DNA of 6,748 bases from Cyanobacteria bacterium UBA7694 (lineage in GTDB: Bacteria > Cyanobacteriota > Sericytochromatia > UBA7694): NCBI GenBank assembly GCA_002482705.1, contig DLGM01000442.1, positions 332-7,079 of the forward strand, given 5' to 3'. The notes under the pieces are model-generated. The model worked only from the letters and a program-made list of their open reading frames with translations. It was not told where the DNA came from and did no database searches. The position numbers and the translations under genes are program-made. Below are positions 1 through 6,122 of the stretch, piece by piece. Within the stretch, counting starts at the first letter, position 1; every line of letters starts with the position of its first letter.

Positions 1-432
1 GACTTGCAGGCTGAGCGTGACTACAAACCGATGCGCGTTTATGGGCAGTCCAAACTTGCCTGCCTGATGTTCGCTCTTGAGTTGCAGCGCAAAAGTGAGG
101 CCGCAGGCTGGGGGATTGCCAGCATCCCTGCCCATCCGGGCATATCCCGTACCGACCTGATTGTCAACGGGGCCGGGGCCGACAGCCTCGCGGGCTGGGC
201 ACGCAAGTATCTCTGGTTCCTGTTTCAACCCCCCGCCCAGGGTGCATTGCCAACCCTCTATGCGGCGACGGCACCCGCTGCCAAAGGGGGCGTTTATTAC
301 GGCCCCAATAAGATGGGCGAAATTCGGGGATTCCCGGCGATTGCAAAGATTCCGCCCCAGGCACTGGACACCGATGCCGCAGCACGCCTGTGGAAAGCCT
401 CTGAGGACTTGACCGGGGTCATCTTTAGCTAA
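1..432 (+). CDS. Short-chain dehydrogenase/reductase (SDR), C-terminal part, cut by the left window edge
   Basis: This is the C-terminal 143 codons of an NAD(P)-dependent oxidoreductase of the classical SDR superfamily. The frame is open from base 1, so the start lies outside the window. The catalytic YxxxK motif is visible at residues 14-18 of the fragment (Tyr14, Lys18). The usual post-catalytic PAHPGISRTDL segment follows about 25 residues later; in this family the HPG-x-x-x-T loop closes over the nicotinamide of the cofactor. The glycine-rich cofactor-binding site and the catalytic Ser are upstream and not seen. The tail with GGVYYGPNKMGEIRG resembles the retinol-dehydrogenase/WW-oxidoreductase-like group, whose members act on varied alcohols and ketones, so the substrate cannot be assigned. 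The reading frame ends normally at TAA. The next gene lies 135 bases away and has its own ribosome binding site. Confidence 0.88.
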   Translation, partial: DLQAERDYKPMRVYGQSKLACLMFALELQRKSEAAGWGIASIPAHPGISRTDLIVNGAGADSLAGWARKYLWFLFQPPAQGALPTLYAATAPAAKGGVYYGPNKMGEIRGFPAIAKIPPQALDTDAAARLWKASEDLTGVIFS

Positions 433-497
433 CATCACAACTGAGCAGCCGCACGGCCACGACAAACAGGCCTAGGGAAGGGCTCTCAATAATAGAT

Positions 498-503
498 TAC
501 AAT
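498..503 (+). promoter_or_regulatory. Possible -10 element upstream of the alkylation repair gene
   Basis: The hexamer TACAAT matches the sigma-70 -10 consensus at five of six positions and sits in an AT-rich patch about 65 bases before the preferred start. No good -35 hexamer lies 16-18 bases upstream, so this is only a weak candidate. The rest of the 433-567 gap holds no ORF or clear terminator. Confidence 0.25.
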
Positions 504-554
504 ACCTAATATCCTTCCAGATTTTGTGACAGATCAACACCCTGCCCCCTTGCC

Positions 555-560
555 AAGGAG
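555..560 (+). promoter_or_regulatory. Ribosome binding site AAGGAG that sets the start at 568
   Basis: A strong AAGGAG lies 7 bases before the ATG at 568. It falls inside the longer open frame that could begin at the GTG at 526, which has no comparable site. This favours the shorter protein. Confidence 0.7.
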
Positions 561-567
561 CATCCCC

Positions 568-1242
568 ATGCCAATGACACTGAATGAAGCCCTCGCAGAA
601 CTTGAAGCCCTCGGCCATGAAAAGGTCCGGGCCCACAATACTAAAAACGGTGCCGGAGACAACCAGTTTGGTGTGCGCCTCGGCGATATCCGCAAAGTGG
701 CCGCAAAAATCAAGACGGATGATGCCTTGGCGGAAGCCCTTTGGGACACTGGGAACATCGATGCCCGGCTCTTGGCCACCCTGATCCTCAAGCCCAAAAA
801 CCTGTCCCGCGAGGCTCTCGATCAGAAAGTACGCTCCGTTGCGTTTGTACAGGTGGCCGACTGGCTGAATCCCTATGTGGTCAAAAATCATCCCGATAAA
901 GAAGCTCTGCGCCAAGCCTGGATGGAAGAAGAACAAGACCGGTGGGCCGCCCGCGCCGGATGGAGCCTCACTTCCGAACGCATTGTCAAAAAACCCGATG
1001 GCCTCGACCTGCCCGCCTTGCTGGACCGGATCGAAGCGGAAATGGGCAGTGCATTGCCCGAAGTGCAGTGGACCATGAATTTCTGTCTGGGAAACATGGG
1101 CATTCATTTCCCGGAGCATCGCGAGCGGGCCATTGCCATCGGCGAAAAATTGGGCCTTTACCGTGATTACCCGGTGTCTAAGGGTTGCACCTCACCGTTT
1201 GCCCCGATCTGGATTGCGGCCATCGTGAATCGGCAAAAATAA
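568..1242 (+). CDS. DNA alkylation repair enzyme, COG4912 (AlkD-like HEAT-repeat) family
   Basis: The gene encodes 224 residues, the usual length for this family. The protein begins MPMTLNEALAELEALG and contains the family landmarks NGAGDNQFGVRLGDIR (about residues 29-44), GNIDARLLATLILKPK (about 68-83), FVQVADWLN, ARAGWSLTSER, PEVQWTMNFCLGNMGIHFPEHRERA and, near the C-terminus, PVSKGCTSPFAPIW. Members are all-alpha HEAT-repeat proteins related to AlkC/AlkD glycosylases, which remove N3- or N7-alkylated purines. For COG4912 proteins the glycosylase activity is largely inferred from homology. The frame is open back to a GTG at 526, but the AAGGAG at 555-560 and the conserved N-terminus both support the ATG at 568. 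The gene converges on the UvrA-like gene with 23 bases between stops and no recognisable terminator hairpin. The protein is cytoplasmic, with no signal peptide or membrane segment. Confidence 0.9.
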   Translation: MPMTLNEALAELEALGHEKVRAHNTKNGAGDNQFGVRLGDIRKVAAKIKTDDALAEALWDTGNIDARLLATLILKPKNLSREALDQKVRSVAFVQVADWLNPYVVKNHPDKEALRQAWMEEEQDRWAARAGWSLTSERIVKKPDGLDLPALLDRIEAEMGSALPEVQWTMNFCLGNMGIHFPEHRERAIAIGEKLGLYRDYPVSKGCTSPFAPIWIAAIVNRQK

Positions 1243-1265
1243 GTGTCCTTGGTAAAACCGGCCCC

Positions 1266-3533
1266 TTAATGCCGCAGGTAGGCACTGGTTAGCGATTGTT
1301 CACAATCCAGCAACTGCTGCGGCGTGCCCTCGAACATAACACGACCGCCCTTGTTGCCCCCTTCGGGGCCCATGTCGATGATCCAATCGGCGTTCTTGAT
1401 AATCGCCAGATTGTGCTCGATGACAATCACCGTATTTCCTGCATCTACCAGCCGATTCATGATCGCGAGCAAATGGCCAATATCTGACATGTGTAGCCCG
1501 GTGGTGGGCTCGTCCATGACATATACGCTGCCCTTTTTGTGCAGTTCACTGGCCAACTTGATGCGCTGGCATTCGCCGCCAGAGAGGGTGCTCATCGGCT
1601 GCCCCAAGGTCAGGTAATCCAGCCCCACGTCGCTCAAGGCTTGCAATTTGCGCACCACGTCTTTGGCAACTTCTTTGGTGTTAAAGAAGGCCAGGGCTTC
1701 CCGGACAGGCATGTTTAAGACCTCAGAGATCGATTGGCCATGGAAGACATAAGCCAATACTTCGTCTTTAAAACGCTTGCCATTACATATTTCGCAGGGC
1801 AATTTAACCTCGTCCATAAAGGCCAGCTCGGTGTAGACAACGCCCAACCCCTGACAATTTTCGCAAGCCCCTTTTGAGTTAAAGCTGAACAGGGAGGCAC
1901 TCACCTTATTGACCTTGGCAAAAGTCTTGCGAATTTCGTCCATAATGCCCGTATAGGTAGCCGGGTTCGAGCGACTGGAAATACCCACGGGCGACTGGTC
2001 AATCACAATCGCATCGGGGTGCTGGGAAAGAAAACACTGGTTTATCAGGGAGCTTTTGCCGGATCCGGCTACCCCTGTGATCACCGTCAGAACACCCGTT
2101 GGGATATCAACACTGACGTTTTGCAGGTTATTGGCCTGGGCTTGGGTAATCGGCAATTTGCCCTTGGCTTTGCGGCCATTGGATTTGGTCGGCATGACTT
2201 GTTGCATGTGGCGACCTGTGGGGGTATCGGCCTTGAGCAGGTCAGTAAAACTGCCTTCAAAGACAATCATCCCACCGCGCGTCCCGGCAGCAGGCCCAAC
2301 ATCCACCACATGATCGGCGACTTTGATGACATCCGGGTCATGCTCCACCACAATCACACTATTGCCCTTATCACGCAGCTTTTGCAAAAGTTCGTTCAGA
2401 CGGTGCACGTCGCGCGGGTGCATACCAATGCTCGGCTCATCAAAGATATACAGGACATCGACCAGGCTGCTGCTCAGGTGTTTGACCATTTTAATGCGCT
2501 GCGATTCACCGCCTGAGAGGGTGTCGGTAGGGCGGCTCAGGCTGAGGTATTCGAGACCAATGTCGATCATGTGCTGGAGCCGTTCGACCAAAGAGGTGAC
2601 CATGGGTGCGGCGACCGGGTCGGTGATCGCCCGGACGACCTCAATCAGTTCATCCACTTCCATGACAGCCAATTGTGCAATATTGTACCCGTTGATCTTA
2701 CAGCTCAGGGCCGCCTGATTGAGACGTGCCCCTTTGCAGAGGATACAGGGCCCATAAGTCATATAGGGGGTCACCGATTTTTGGGTGCGTTCAGAATAAC
2801 TTTTGAGGTCGCCGGTAATGTACTTGCGGCTGAATTTGTCAACAATACCTTCAAAGGTCATGTTCACAGGCTTGCTAGCGCTCGCAATCTGCATTTTCAC
2901 TTTGTGGGGCTTGCTGTAGAGGAGCAAATCCATTTCTGCTTGGCTGTAGTCTGCCAGCTTTTTGGCATTGTCAAACAGTCCCGAATGGGTGAGAATACTC
3001 CACGGCCAGCTATCCACGGCATATTCCGGGTACAGAATCGCTCCCTCATTGAGCGATTTGGAGGTGTCGATAAACTTGTCAAGATCCACACCAATCTTAC
3101 GGCCAATGCCATTGCAGTCGGGACACATCCCCTGCGGATCATTAAACGAAAATACATTGGCTGGCCCGGCAAACGGCTGCCCAAGGCGCGAATACAGTAA
3201 CCGCAAGACAGAATAGATATCGGTAATGGTTCCCACCGTTGAGTGCGAGCCGCCCCCCAGGTGTTTCTGGTCGACCACAATCGCCATACTCAGGTTTTCA
3301 ATCGCATCCACGTCCGGTTGGGCATAGCGGGGCAGAAAATTACGGACAAAGGTGCTGAAGGTTTCGTTCAACTGGCGGCGTGCTTCAGAGGCAATGGTAT
3401 CAAATACAATCGATGATTTGCCTGAGCCAGAGACACCGGTAAAAATTGTGATTTTGCGTTTGGGAATACGCAAAGACACATTCTTTAAATTGTTTTCTCG
3501 TGCGCCACGTAGGGTGATATATTCCTGAGACAC
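1266..3533 (-). CDS. UvrA-like ABC ATPase lacking the UvrB-binding domain (UvrA2/DrrC-type excinuclease A paralogue)
   Basis: The protein has 755 residues, whereas canonical UvrA has about 940. Both ABC modules are complete. Module I has Walker A GVSGSGKSS (33-41), signature LSGGESQ (339-345), Walker B ending D365-E366 and H398. Module II has Walker A GVAGSGKSS (487-495), signature LSGGECQ (650-656), Walker B with D674-E675 and H707. The zinc cysteine pairs are C137/C140 with C263/C266, and C557/C560 with C580/C583. After STVGTITDIYSVLRLLYSRLGQP (98-120) the sequence passes almost directly to FSFNDPQGMCPDC, so the roughly 120 residues that form the UvrB-binding domain in E. coli UvrA are absent. 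Known shortened paralogues of this kind include Streptomyces DrrC, linked to resistance to DNA-binding drugs, and UvrA2 proteins. A role in DNA-damage or intercalator tolerance without UvrB recruitment is inferred. I chose the GTG start because AGGAG sits 6 bases upstream; the longer frame to 3638 adds 35 residues unlike the family. Confidence 0.92.
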   Translation of the reverse strand: MSQEYITLRGARENNLKNVSLRIPKRKITIFTGVSGSGKSSIVFDTIASEARRQLNETFSTFVRNFLPRYAQPDVDAIENLSMAIVVDQKHLGGGSHSTVGTITDIYSVLRLLYSRLGQPFAGPANVFSFNDPQGMCPDCNGIGRKIGVDLDKFIDTSKSLNEGAILYPEYAVDSWPWSILTHSGLFDNAKKLADYSQAEMDLLLYSKPHKVKMQIASASKPVNMTFEGIVDKFSRKYITGDLKSYSERTQKSVTPYMTYGPCILCKGARLNQAALSCKINGYNIAQLAVMEVDELIEVVRAITDPVAAPMVTSLVERLQHMIDIGLEYLSLSRPTDTLSGGESQRIKMVKHLSSSLVDVLYIFDEPSIGMHPRDVHRLNELLQKLRDKGNSVIVVEHDPDVIKVADHVVDVGPAAGTRGGMIVFEGSFTDLLKADTPTGRHMQQVMPTKSNGRKAKGKLPITQAQANNLQNVSVDIPTGVLTVITGVAGSGKSSLINQCFLSQHPDAIVIDQSPVGISSRSNPATYTGIMDEIRKTFAKVNKVSASLFSFNSKGACENCQGLGVVYTELAFMDEVKLPCEICNGKRFKDEVLAYVFHGQSISEVLNMPVREALAFFNTKEVAKDVVRKLQALSDVGLDYLTLGQPMSTLSGGECQRIKLASELHKKGSVYVMDEPTTGLHMSDIGHLLAIMNRLVDAGNTVIVIEHNLAIIKNADWIIDMGPEGGNKGGRVMFEGTPQQLLDCEQSLTSAYLRH

Positions 3534-3539
3534 AGTCCG

Positions 3540-3544
3540 CTCCT
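3540..3544 (-). promoter_or_regulatory. Ribosome binding site of the UvrA-like gene
   Basis: On the minus strand the sequence reads AAAAGGAG, then six bases (CGGACT), then GTG. It decides the GTG at 3533 over the in-frame ATG at 3638, where no such site is seen. Confidence 0.7.
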
Positions 3545-3797
3545 TTTCTGAACGCTTACAAGCTTCTCCGCAGTATATAAGCTTTTGGAGAAAAAGGCAT
3601 GTGAATCCCTTTATGGCAAGGCGTACGGATGTTTCCAAGCCATCGGGATGCAGCCATTATCCCTCAACGCTGAGCCACAAGCAGTGTCCAAACAGCATCC
3701 AGTACATGCCTGAACACACAAACAGCGTTAAAATGAGGACTGTAGCGGTCCCCTCAAAACCATTACAACCAACCTGCGAGAAAGCATTCCACCCCCT
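3545..3797. other. Divergent intergenic region between the UvrA-like and GNAT genes
   Basis: This region must hold the promoters of both outward-facing genes. On the minus side an AT-rich TATATAAGC patch (3574-3582) lies about 40-50 bases before the GTG, flanked by the 6-bp inverted repeat TTCTCC (3564-3569) / GGAGAA (3587-3592) and two AAGCTT copies (3560-3565, 3579-3584). On the plus side TAAAAT (3729-3734) matches a -10 box at five of six positions, 64 bases before the GNAT start. Neither has a good -35 partner, so promoter positions are tentative. No SOS-type CTG-N10-CAG box or gene is evident. Confidence 0.4.
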
Positions 3798-4730
3798 ATG
3801 TCGACTATTTCCATCAAAATGACCCTCATGAGCGGCACCGTCCTCGCTGCCGCTGAAGCCTTGCTGGCAGCCTATTACGAAGAAGCCGGAGACACGGCCG
3901 AAACCGTAGGCTCGCTGGAAGAACAAACCGTATTAGCCGCCCACGATCAAGACGAACTACTGGGTTTTGCCACCGTCTCATACAATGCCATCCACCCGCA
4001 GTGGATTCGCCCGTTTGTGTTGGTTGCCCCGGATCACCGCCGCCATGGCATTGGCACGGCCCTGCACGAAGCCCTGTGGGAACGGCTGCGCTACAGCGAA
4101 GAAGCCGGGCTGCAATTCGGATGCAGCCAAGCAGACAGCGCTACCCAAGCCTTCTTGCAGACCCTGGGTTATACCCTGCGCCTGGAATCCCATACCCTGT
4201 GTTTTGAAATCACGCCGGAGCACTTTCAACCCGCCATGGCTTCGGCCACGGCCGTGGCCGAAGCCGGGCTCACCCTGGCCTCTTTCCGCACCCTAGCCCC
4301 AATCCGCCATAAGCTGCTGAGCTTCTTGGTAGGGCGCTACCGGGCCGAACACTTCTGGTCCCCCCCCATCGATGCCAGTAACCCACTCTGGAAAGAGGTG
4401 GTCTTTGACGATCTCAATCCCGACCTGAGCTTTGCCTTGATGCAGGGCGACCAAATTGTCGCCGCAGCTACCGCCGAAAGCAGCGGGGGAGTGCTGGGCA
4501 TTATGTGGGCCTATGCCCATGCAGAGGACTCCCTCGAAACCCGCGCAACCATGCTCCGCTCCTTAATCGCCCACCAGCTCGACACCGCTTACCAGCAGGG
4601 CTTGCGCGAAGGCGATATCGAAATCGACTCGACCGACACAGCGCTGTCAGCCTTGCGCGACGAATTCTCTGTTCTGGAATCCGACGTCTGGCAAATTTAC
4701 CAGAAGCAGAAAGAACAGGCTGAAGCCTAA
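3798..4730 (+). CDS. GNAT-family N-acetyltransferase with two GNAT-like domains
   Basis: This 310-residue protein is probably a cytoplasmic acetyl-CoA-dependent acyltransferase of unknown substrate. The N-terminal domain (about 1-140) has the GNAT motif A core: a beta strand PFVLVAPDH followed by the acetyl-CoA pyrophosphate loop R81-R-H-G84-I-G86, then helix TALHEALWERL. Motif B follows as DSATQAFLQTLGYTLRLES (about 113-131). The C-terminal half (about 160-305) has the general GNAT pattern of strands and helices, with DQIVAAATAESSGGVLGIMWAYAH, but no R-x-x-G-x-G loop, so it is likely a degenerate second domain. The two are joined by an Ala-rich linker (MASATAVAEAG) whose DNA is a perfect 28-bp palindrome. 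The ATG at 3798 lacks a strong Shine-Dalgarno sequence; ATGs at codons 8 and 11 are alternative starts. The domain order resembles tandem-GNAT proteins, but I cannot name a specific family. Confidence 0.82.
   Translation: MSTISIKMTLMSGTVLAAAEALLAAYYEEAGDTAETVGSLEEQTVLAAHDQDELLGFATVSYNAIHPQWIRPFVLVAPDHRRHGIGTALHEALWERLRYSEEAGLQFGCSQADSATQAFLQTLGYTLRLESHTLCFEITPEHFQPAMASATAVAEAGLTLASFRTLAPIRHKLLSFLVGRYRAEHFWSPPIDASNPLWKEVVFDDLNPDLSFALMQGDQIVAAATAESSGGVLGIMWAYAHAEDSLETRATMLRSLIAHQLDTAYQQGLREGDIEIDSTDTALSALRDEFSVLESDVWQIYQKQKEQAEA
4238..4265. repeat. Perfect 28-bp palindrome inside the GNAT interdomain linker
   Basis: The left 14 bases read GGCTTCGGCCACGG and the right 14 bases are their exact reverse complement, with no spacer. 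It lies wholly within coding sequence and encodes SATAVAE and flanking Ala codons. An RNA copy would form a very GC-rich hairpin with a tight central turn. The symmetry ends sharply on both sides (T at 4237, G at 4266). A function as a protein-binding site, recombination remnant or mRNA structure is possible but not shown. Confidence 0.85.
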
Positions 4731-4748
4731 TTCAAAAGAACTGAAGCT

Positions 4749-4871
4749 ATGTCATGGTTTCGTGGCATTCAGGATGACGGACAGGTGCGATTAATCAAGC
4801 ACCTGCGAGCAGAAGATGTCGCAGCCGATCCCCAACGCAAAACAAATCAATCTGAACAGGTGCCGCTATGA
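4749..4871 (+). CDS. Hypothetical small protein of 40 residues overlapping the methyltransferase start
   Basis: A short frame starts at ATG 4749, 18 bases after the GNAT stop. It encodes MSWFRGIQDD, continues with a basic stretch (RLIKHLRAED) and ends QSEQVPL. Its TGA overlaps the methyltransferase ATG as ATGA (4868-4871), the classic arrangement for translational coupling. The predicted peptide is soluble, with no membrane segment. I recognise no family. The ribosome binding site is poor (GAAG only two bases from the ATG), and a 40-codon open frame can arise by chance, so this may be only a spacer between GNAT and methyltransferase. The position and overlap are the main arguments for a real gene. 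Confidence 0.35.
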   Translation: MSWFRGIQDDGQVRLIKHLRAEDVAADPQRKTNQSEQVPL

Positions 4872-5656
4872 ATTCCGATTATACCCGTGTGAATGCAGAA
4901 GTGGTCAATAGCTGGGTTGAAACCGGCTGGGAATGGAGTATTCCCATTGACCACGACACTTTTGTCCAGGCCCAGGCTGGCAACTGGTCGGTGGTTTTGA
5001 CCCCCACCAAACCCGTTCCCCATCACTGGTTTGGCCCTTTCAACGGAGCCAAAGTGTTGGGTTTGGCCTCAGGGGGTGGGCAACAAATGCCCATTTTTAG
5101 TGCCTTGGGAGCCCAATGCACCGTTTTTGACAATGCCCAAAAGCAGTTAGATGCCGAAACGCTGGTAGCTGAACGGGAAGGGTATGCGATTGAACGGGTC
5201 AAAGGGGATATGACACAACCTTTGCCCTTTGCAGATGCAACTTTTGACATGATCTTCCATCCGGTCTCTAATTGTTATGTCCAAGAGGTGGAAAGCATTT
5301 GGCAAGAATGTTTCCGCATTTTAAAACCCGGTGGTATTTTGCTCGCCGGGCTCGACACAGGCCTCAACTATCTCTTTGATGACACCGAACAGCGGGTGGT
5401 GCGCAAATTGCCCTTTAACCCCCTGACGGACCCCGCCTTATACGCCGAGTCGATTAAAAAAGACTGGGGCATCCAATTTTCTCACACCATCGAAGAGCAA
5501 ATTGGCGGGCAACTGCGGGCCGGGTTTCGGTTGACAGATATTTATCAAGACACCAATGGCGCGCCGCCCGGAGCTGAGCTTTGTCGAGCGCTCCCAGCTC
5601 GACAAAGCGATCAAAGAAATTGGTTTTGGCCAAACTGCTTTTGCAGATGGGGCTAA
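4868..5656 (+). CDS. SAM-dependent methyltransferase, C-terminus lost at a chimeric junction
   Basis: This is a class I (Rossmann-fold) methyltransferase. Residues 1-62 form an N-terminal lead with SWVETGWEWSIPIDHD. Motif I is VLGLASGGGQQ (63-73), a variant of the glycine-rich SAM loop. Strand 2 ends at the acidic D88 expected to hold the ribose hydroxyls. GDMT-PLPFAD-TFDMIFHPVS (113-134) covers motifs II/III, and RILKPGGILLAGLD (150-163) is the post-motif helix and strand. The match to a normal methyltransferase of about 250 residues holds to D228-T-N-G231, ending at base 5560. The next 31 codons (APPGAELCRALPARQ...) are an out-of-frame reading of the CsgG-like gene and are not methyltransferase sequence. 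About 20-25 family residues, expected to complete the last beta strand, are missing, so activity is doubtful. AGGTG (4858-4862) gives a moderate ribosome binding site. The substrate is unknown. Confidence 0.8.
   Translation: MNSDYTRVNAEVVNSWVETGWEWSIPIDHDTFVQAQAGNWSVVLTPTKPVPHHWFGPFNGAKVLGLASGGGQQMPIFSALGAQCTVFDNAQKQLDAETLVAEREGYAIERVKGDMTQPLPFADATFDMIFHPVSNCYVQEVESIWQECFRILKPGGILLAGLDTGLNYLFDDTEQRVVRKLPFNPLTDPALYAESIKKDWGIQFSHTIEEQIGGQLRAGFRLTDIYQDTNGAPPGAELCRALPARQSDQRNWFWPNCFCRWG
5556..5570. other. Chimeric junction between methyltransferase and CsgG-like gene
   Basis: Upstream of about base 5560 the codons follow methyltransferase homology (DTNG). Downstream of about 5563 they follow the CsgG-like protein (RRPELSFVER) in a different frame. 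The join contains GGCGCGCC (5558-5565), an 8-bp palindrome. The exact breakpoint cannot be fixed within a few bases because the two parents may share GGCG or GCG here. A deletion, a rearrangement or a misassembly would each give this picture. Confidence 0.65.
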
Positions 5657-6110
5657 AGCCGCCCAAATTGGCAAAATGGCTGGGGCCAATGCCTTGGTCA
5701 CGGGCAGCCTCATTAAAGCGGGAGATCGCTTTGAGATCAATGTGCGCATGATTGATGTCGAAACCGCCAAAGTGTTGGTCAGCGAAAGCCACGCCTTTAA
5801 GTCGGAAAATGAGGCTTTCCCAGCGGTAGATTATTTATCCCTGCTCATTCCCCGCAAGCTGGGGCTGTACGTCAGCGACCAGGAAATTGACATGGCCCGC
5901 AACCAATTGCGAGGTGGCACAGTCACTGCCAACAATGACTGGATGATGTGGGTCTGGATTGGGGGCGGGGTGGTGGTCACCGCCGGGATTATTACCGCTG
6001 TGGTGCTGGCCAATCGCCAATCGAATGTCAGCCAAGTCGTCAATGTTGGCAGCAATGGCAGCAACACAAACAGCTTTACCCAACTCAATATGCCAATGAT
6101 GTCCTTCTAA
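5556..6110 (+). CDS. CsgG/FlgO-like domain protein, N-terminally truncated, with C-terminal membrane segment (probable pseudogene)
   Basis: The frame reads PELSFVERSQLDKAIKEIGF, then DGAKAAQIGKMAGANALVTGS, then GDRFEINVRMIDVETAKVLV. This succession is typical of the second half of CsgG/FlgO/TolB-N-like domains (VER-QLDK, AxxIGK-xGA-xLVTGS, R-iDvETG-v). The half that normally precedes it, with a signal peptide and an IAVLPFxN strand, is absent. The DNA upstream is instead methyltransferase sequence in another frame. A hydrophobic segment of about 24 residues (WMMWVWIGGGVVVTAGIITAVV, about 129-150) predicts one membrane anchor, followed by a Ser/Asn-rich tail of about 30 residues. The ATG at 5556 lies at the junction (its last base, 5558, is the first base of GGCGCGCC) and has no Shine-Dalgarno sequence, so it is probably not a native start. 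Proteins of this group act in envelope or secretion assembly in some bacteria; for this remnant the role is unknown. Expression would need read-through or a chance start. Confidence 0.72.
   Translation: MARRPELSFVERSQLDKAIKEIGFGQTAFADGAKAAQIGKMAGANALVTGSLIKAGDRFEINVRMIDVETAKVLVSESHAFKSENEAFPAVDYLSLLIPRKLGLYVSDQEIDMARNQLRGGTVTANNDWMMWVWIGGGVVVTAGIITAVVLANRQSNVSQVVNVGSNGSNTNSFTQLNMPMMSF
5578..5608. repeat. Perfect 12-bp inverted repeat with 7-base loop next to the junction
   Basis: GCTTTGTCGAGC (5578-5589) is followed by GCTCCCA and the exact reverse complement GCTCGACAAAGC (5597-5608). It starts about 15 bases after the chimeric join and encodes SFVERSQLDKA. Part of the symmetry may come from the codons of the conserved VER-QLDK motif. 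There is no T-tract, so it is not an intrinsic terminator. Confidence 0.8.
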
Positions 6111-6122
6111 ACCGCCTTCAAC

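Noticed and set aside
526..567. GTG start at 526 for the alkylation repair gene
   Set aside because: It adds 14 residues that do not resemble the family N-terminus and has no ribosome binding site, whereas AAGGAG lies 7 bases before the ATG at 568.
472..1119. A 215-codon minus-strand frame opposite the alkylation repair gene
   Set aside because: The plus-strand frame is a clear match to a known family along its whole length. The minus-strand translation has no recognisable motif.
1243..1265. Bidirectional terminator between the two convergent genes
   Set aside because: Only a 3-bp GGT/ACC stem is possible in the 23-base gap, with no T-tract, so a terminator cannot be supported.
2019..3200. 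Long plus-strand open frames opposite the UvrA-like gene
   Set aside because: They are antisense shadows of a strongly conserved gene. Their translations show no recognisable domain and they have no ribosome binding sites.
3534..3638. N-terminal extension of the UvrA-like protein to the ATG at 3638 (minus strand)
   Set aside because: The 35 extra residues are Cys- and Lys-rich and unlike UvrA. The GTG at 3533 has a clear AGGAG site and begins right at the conserved ABC strand.
5561..5656. Simple frameshift as the cause of the altered methyltransferase C-terminus
   Set aside because: None of the forward frames after 5560 continues methyltransferase sequence. The frame that gives a protein match belongs to a different family, so a breakpoint explains the data better.
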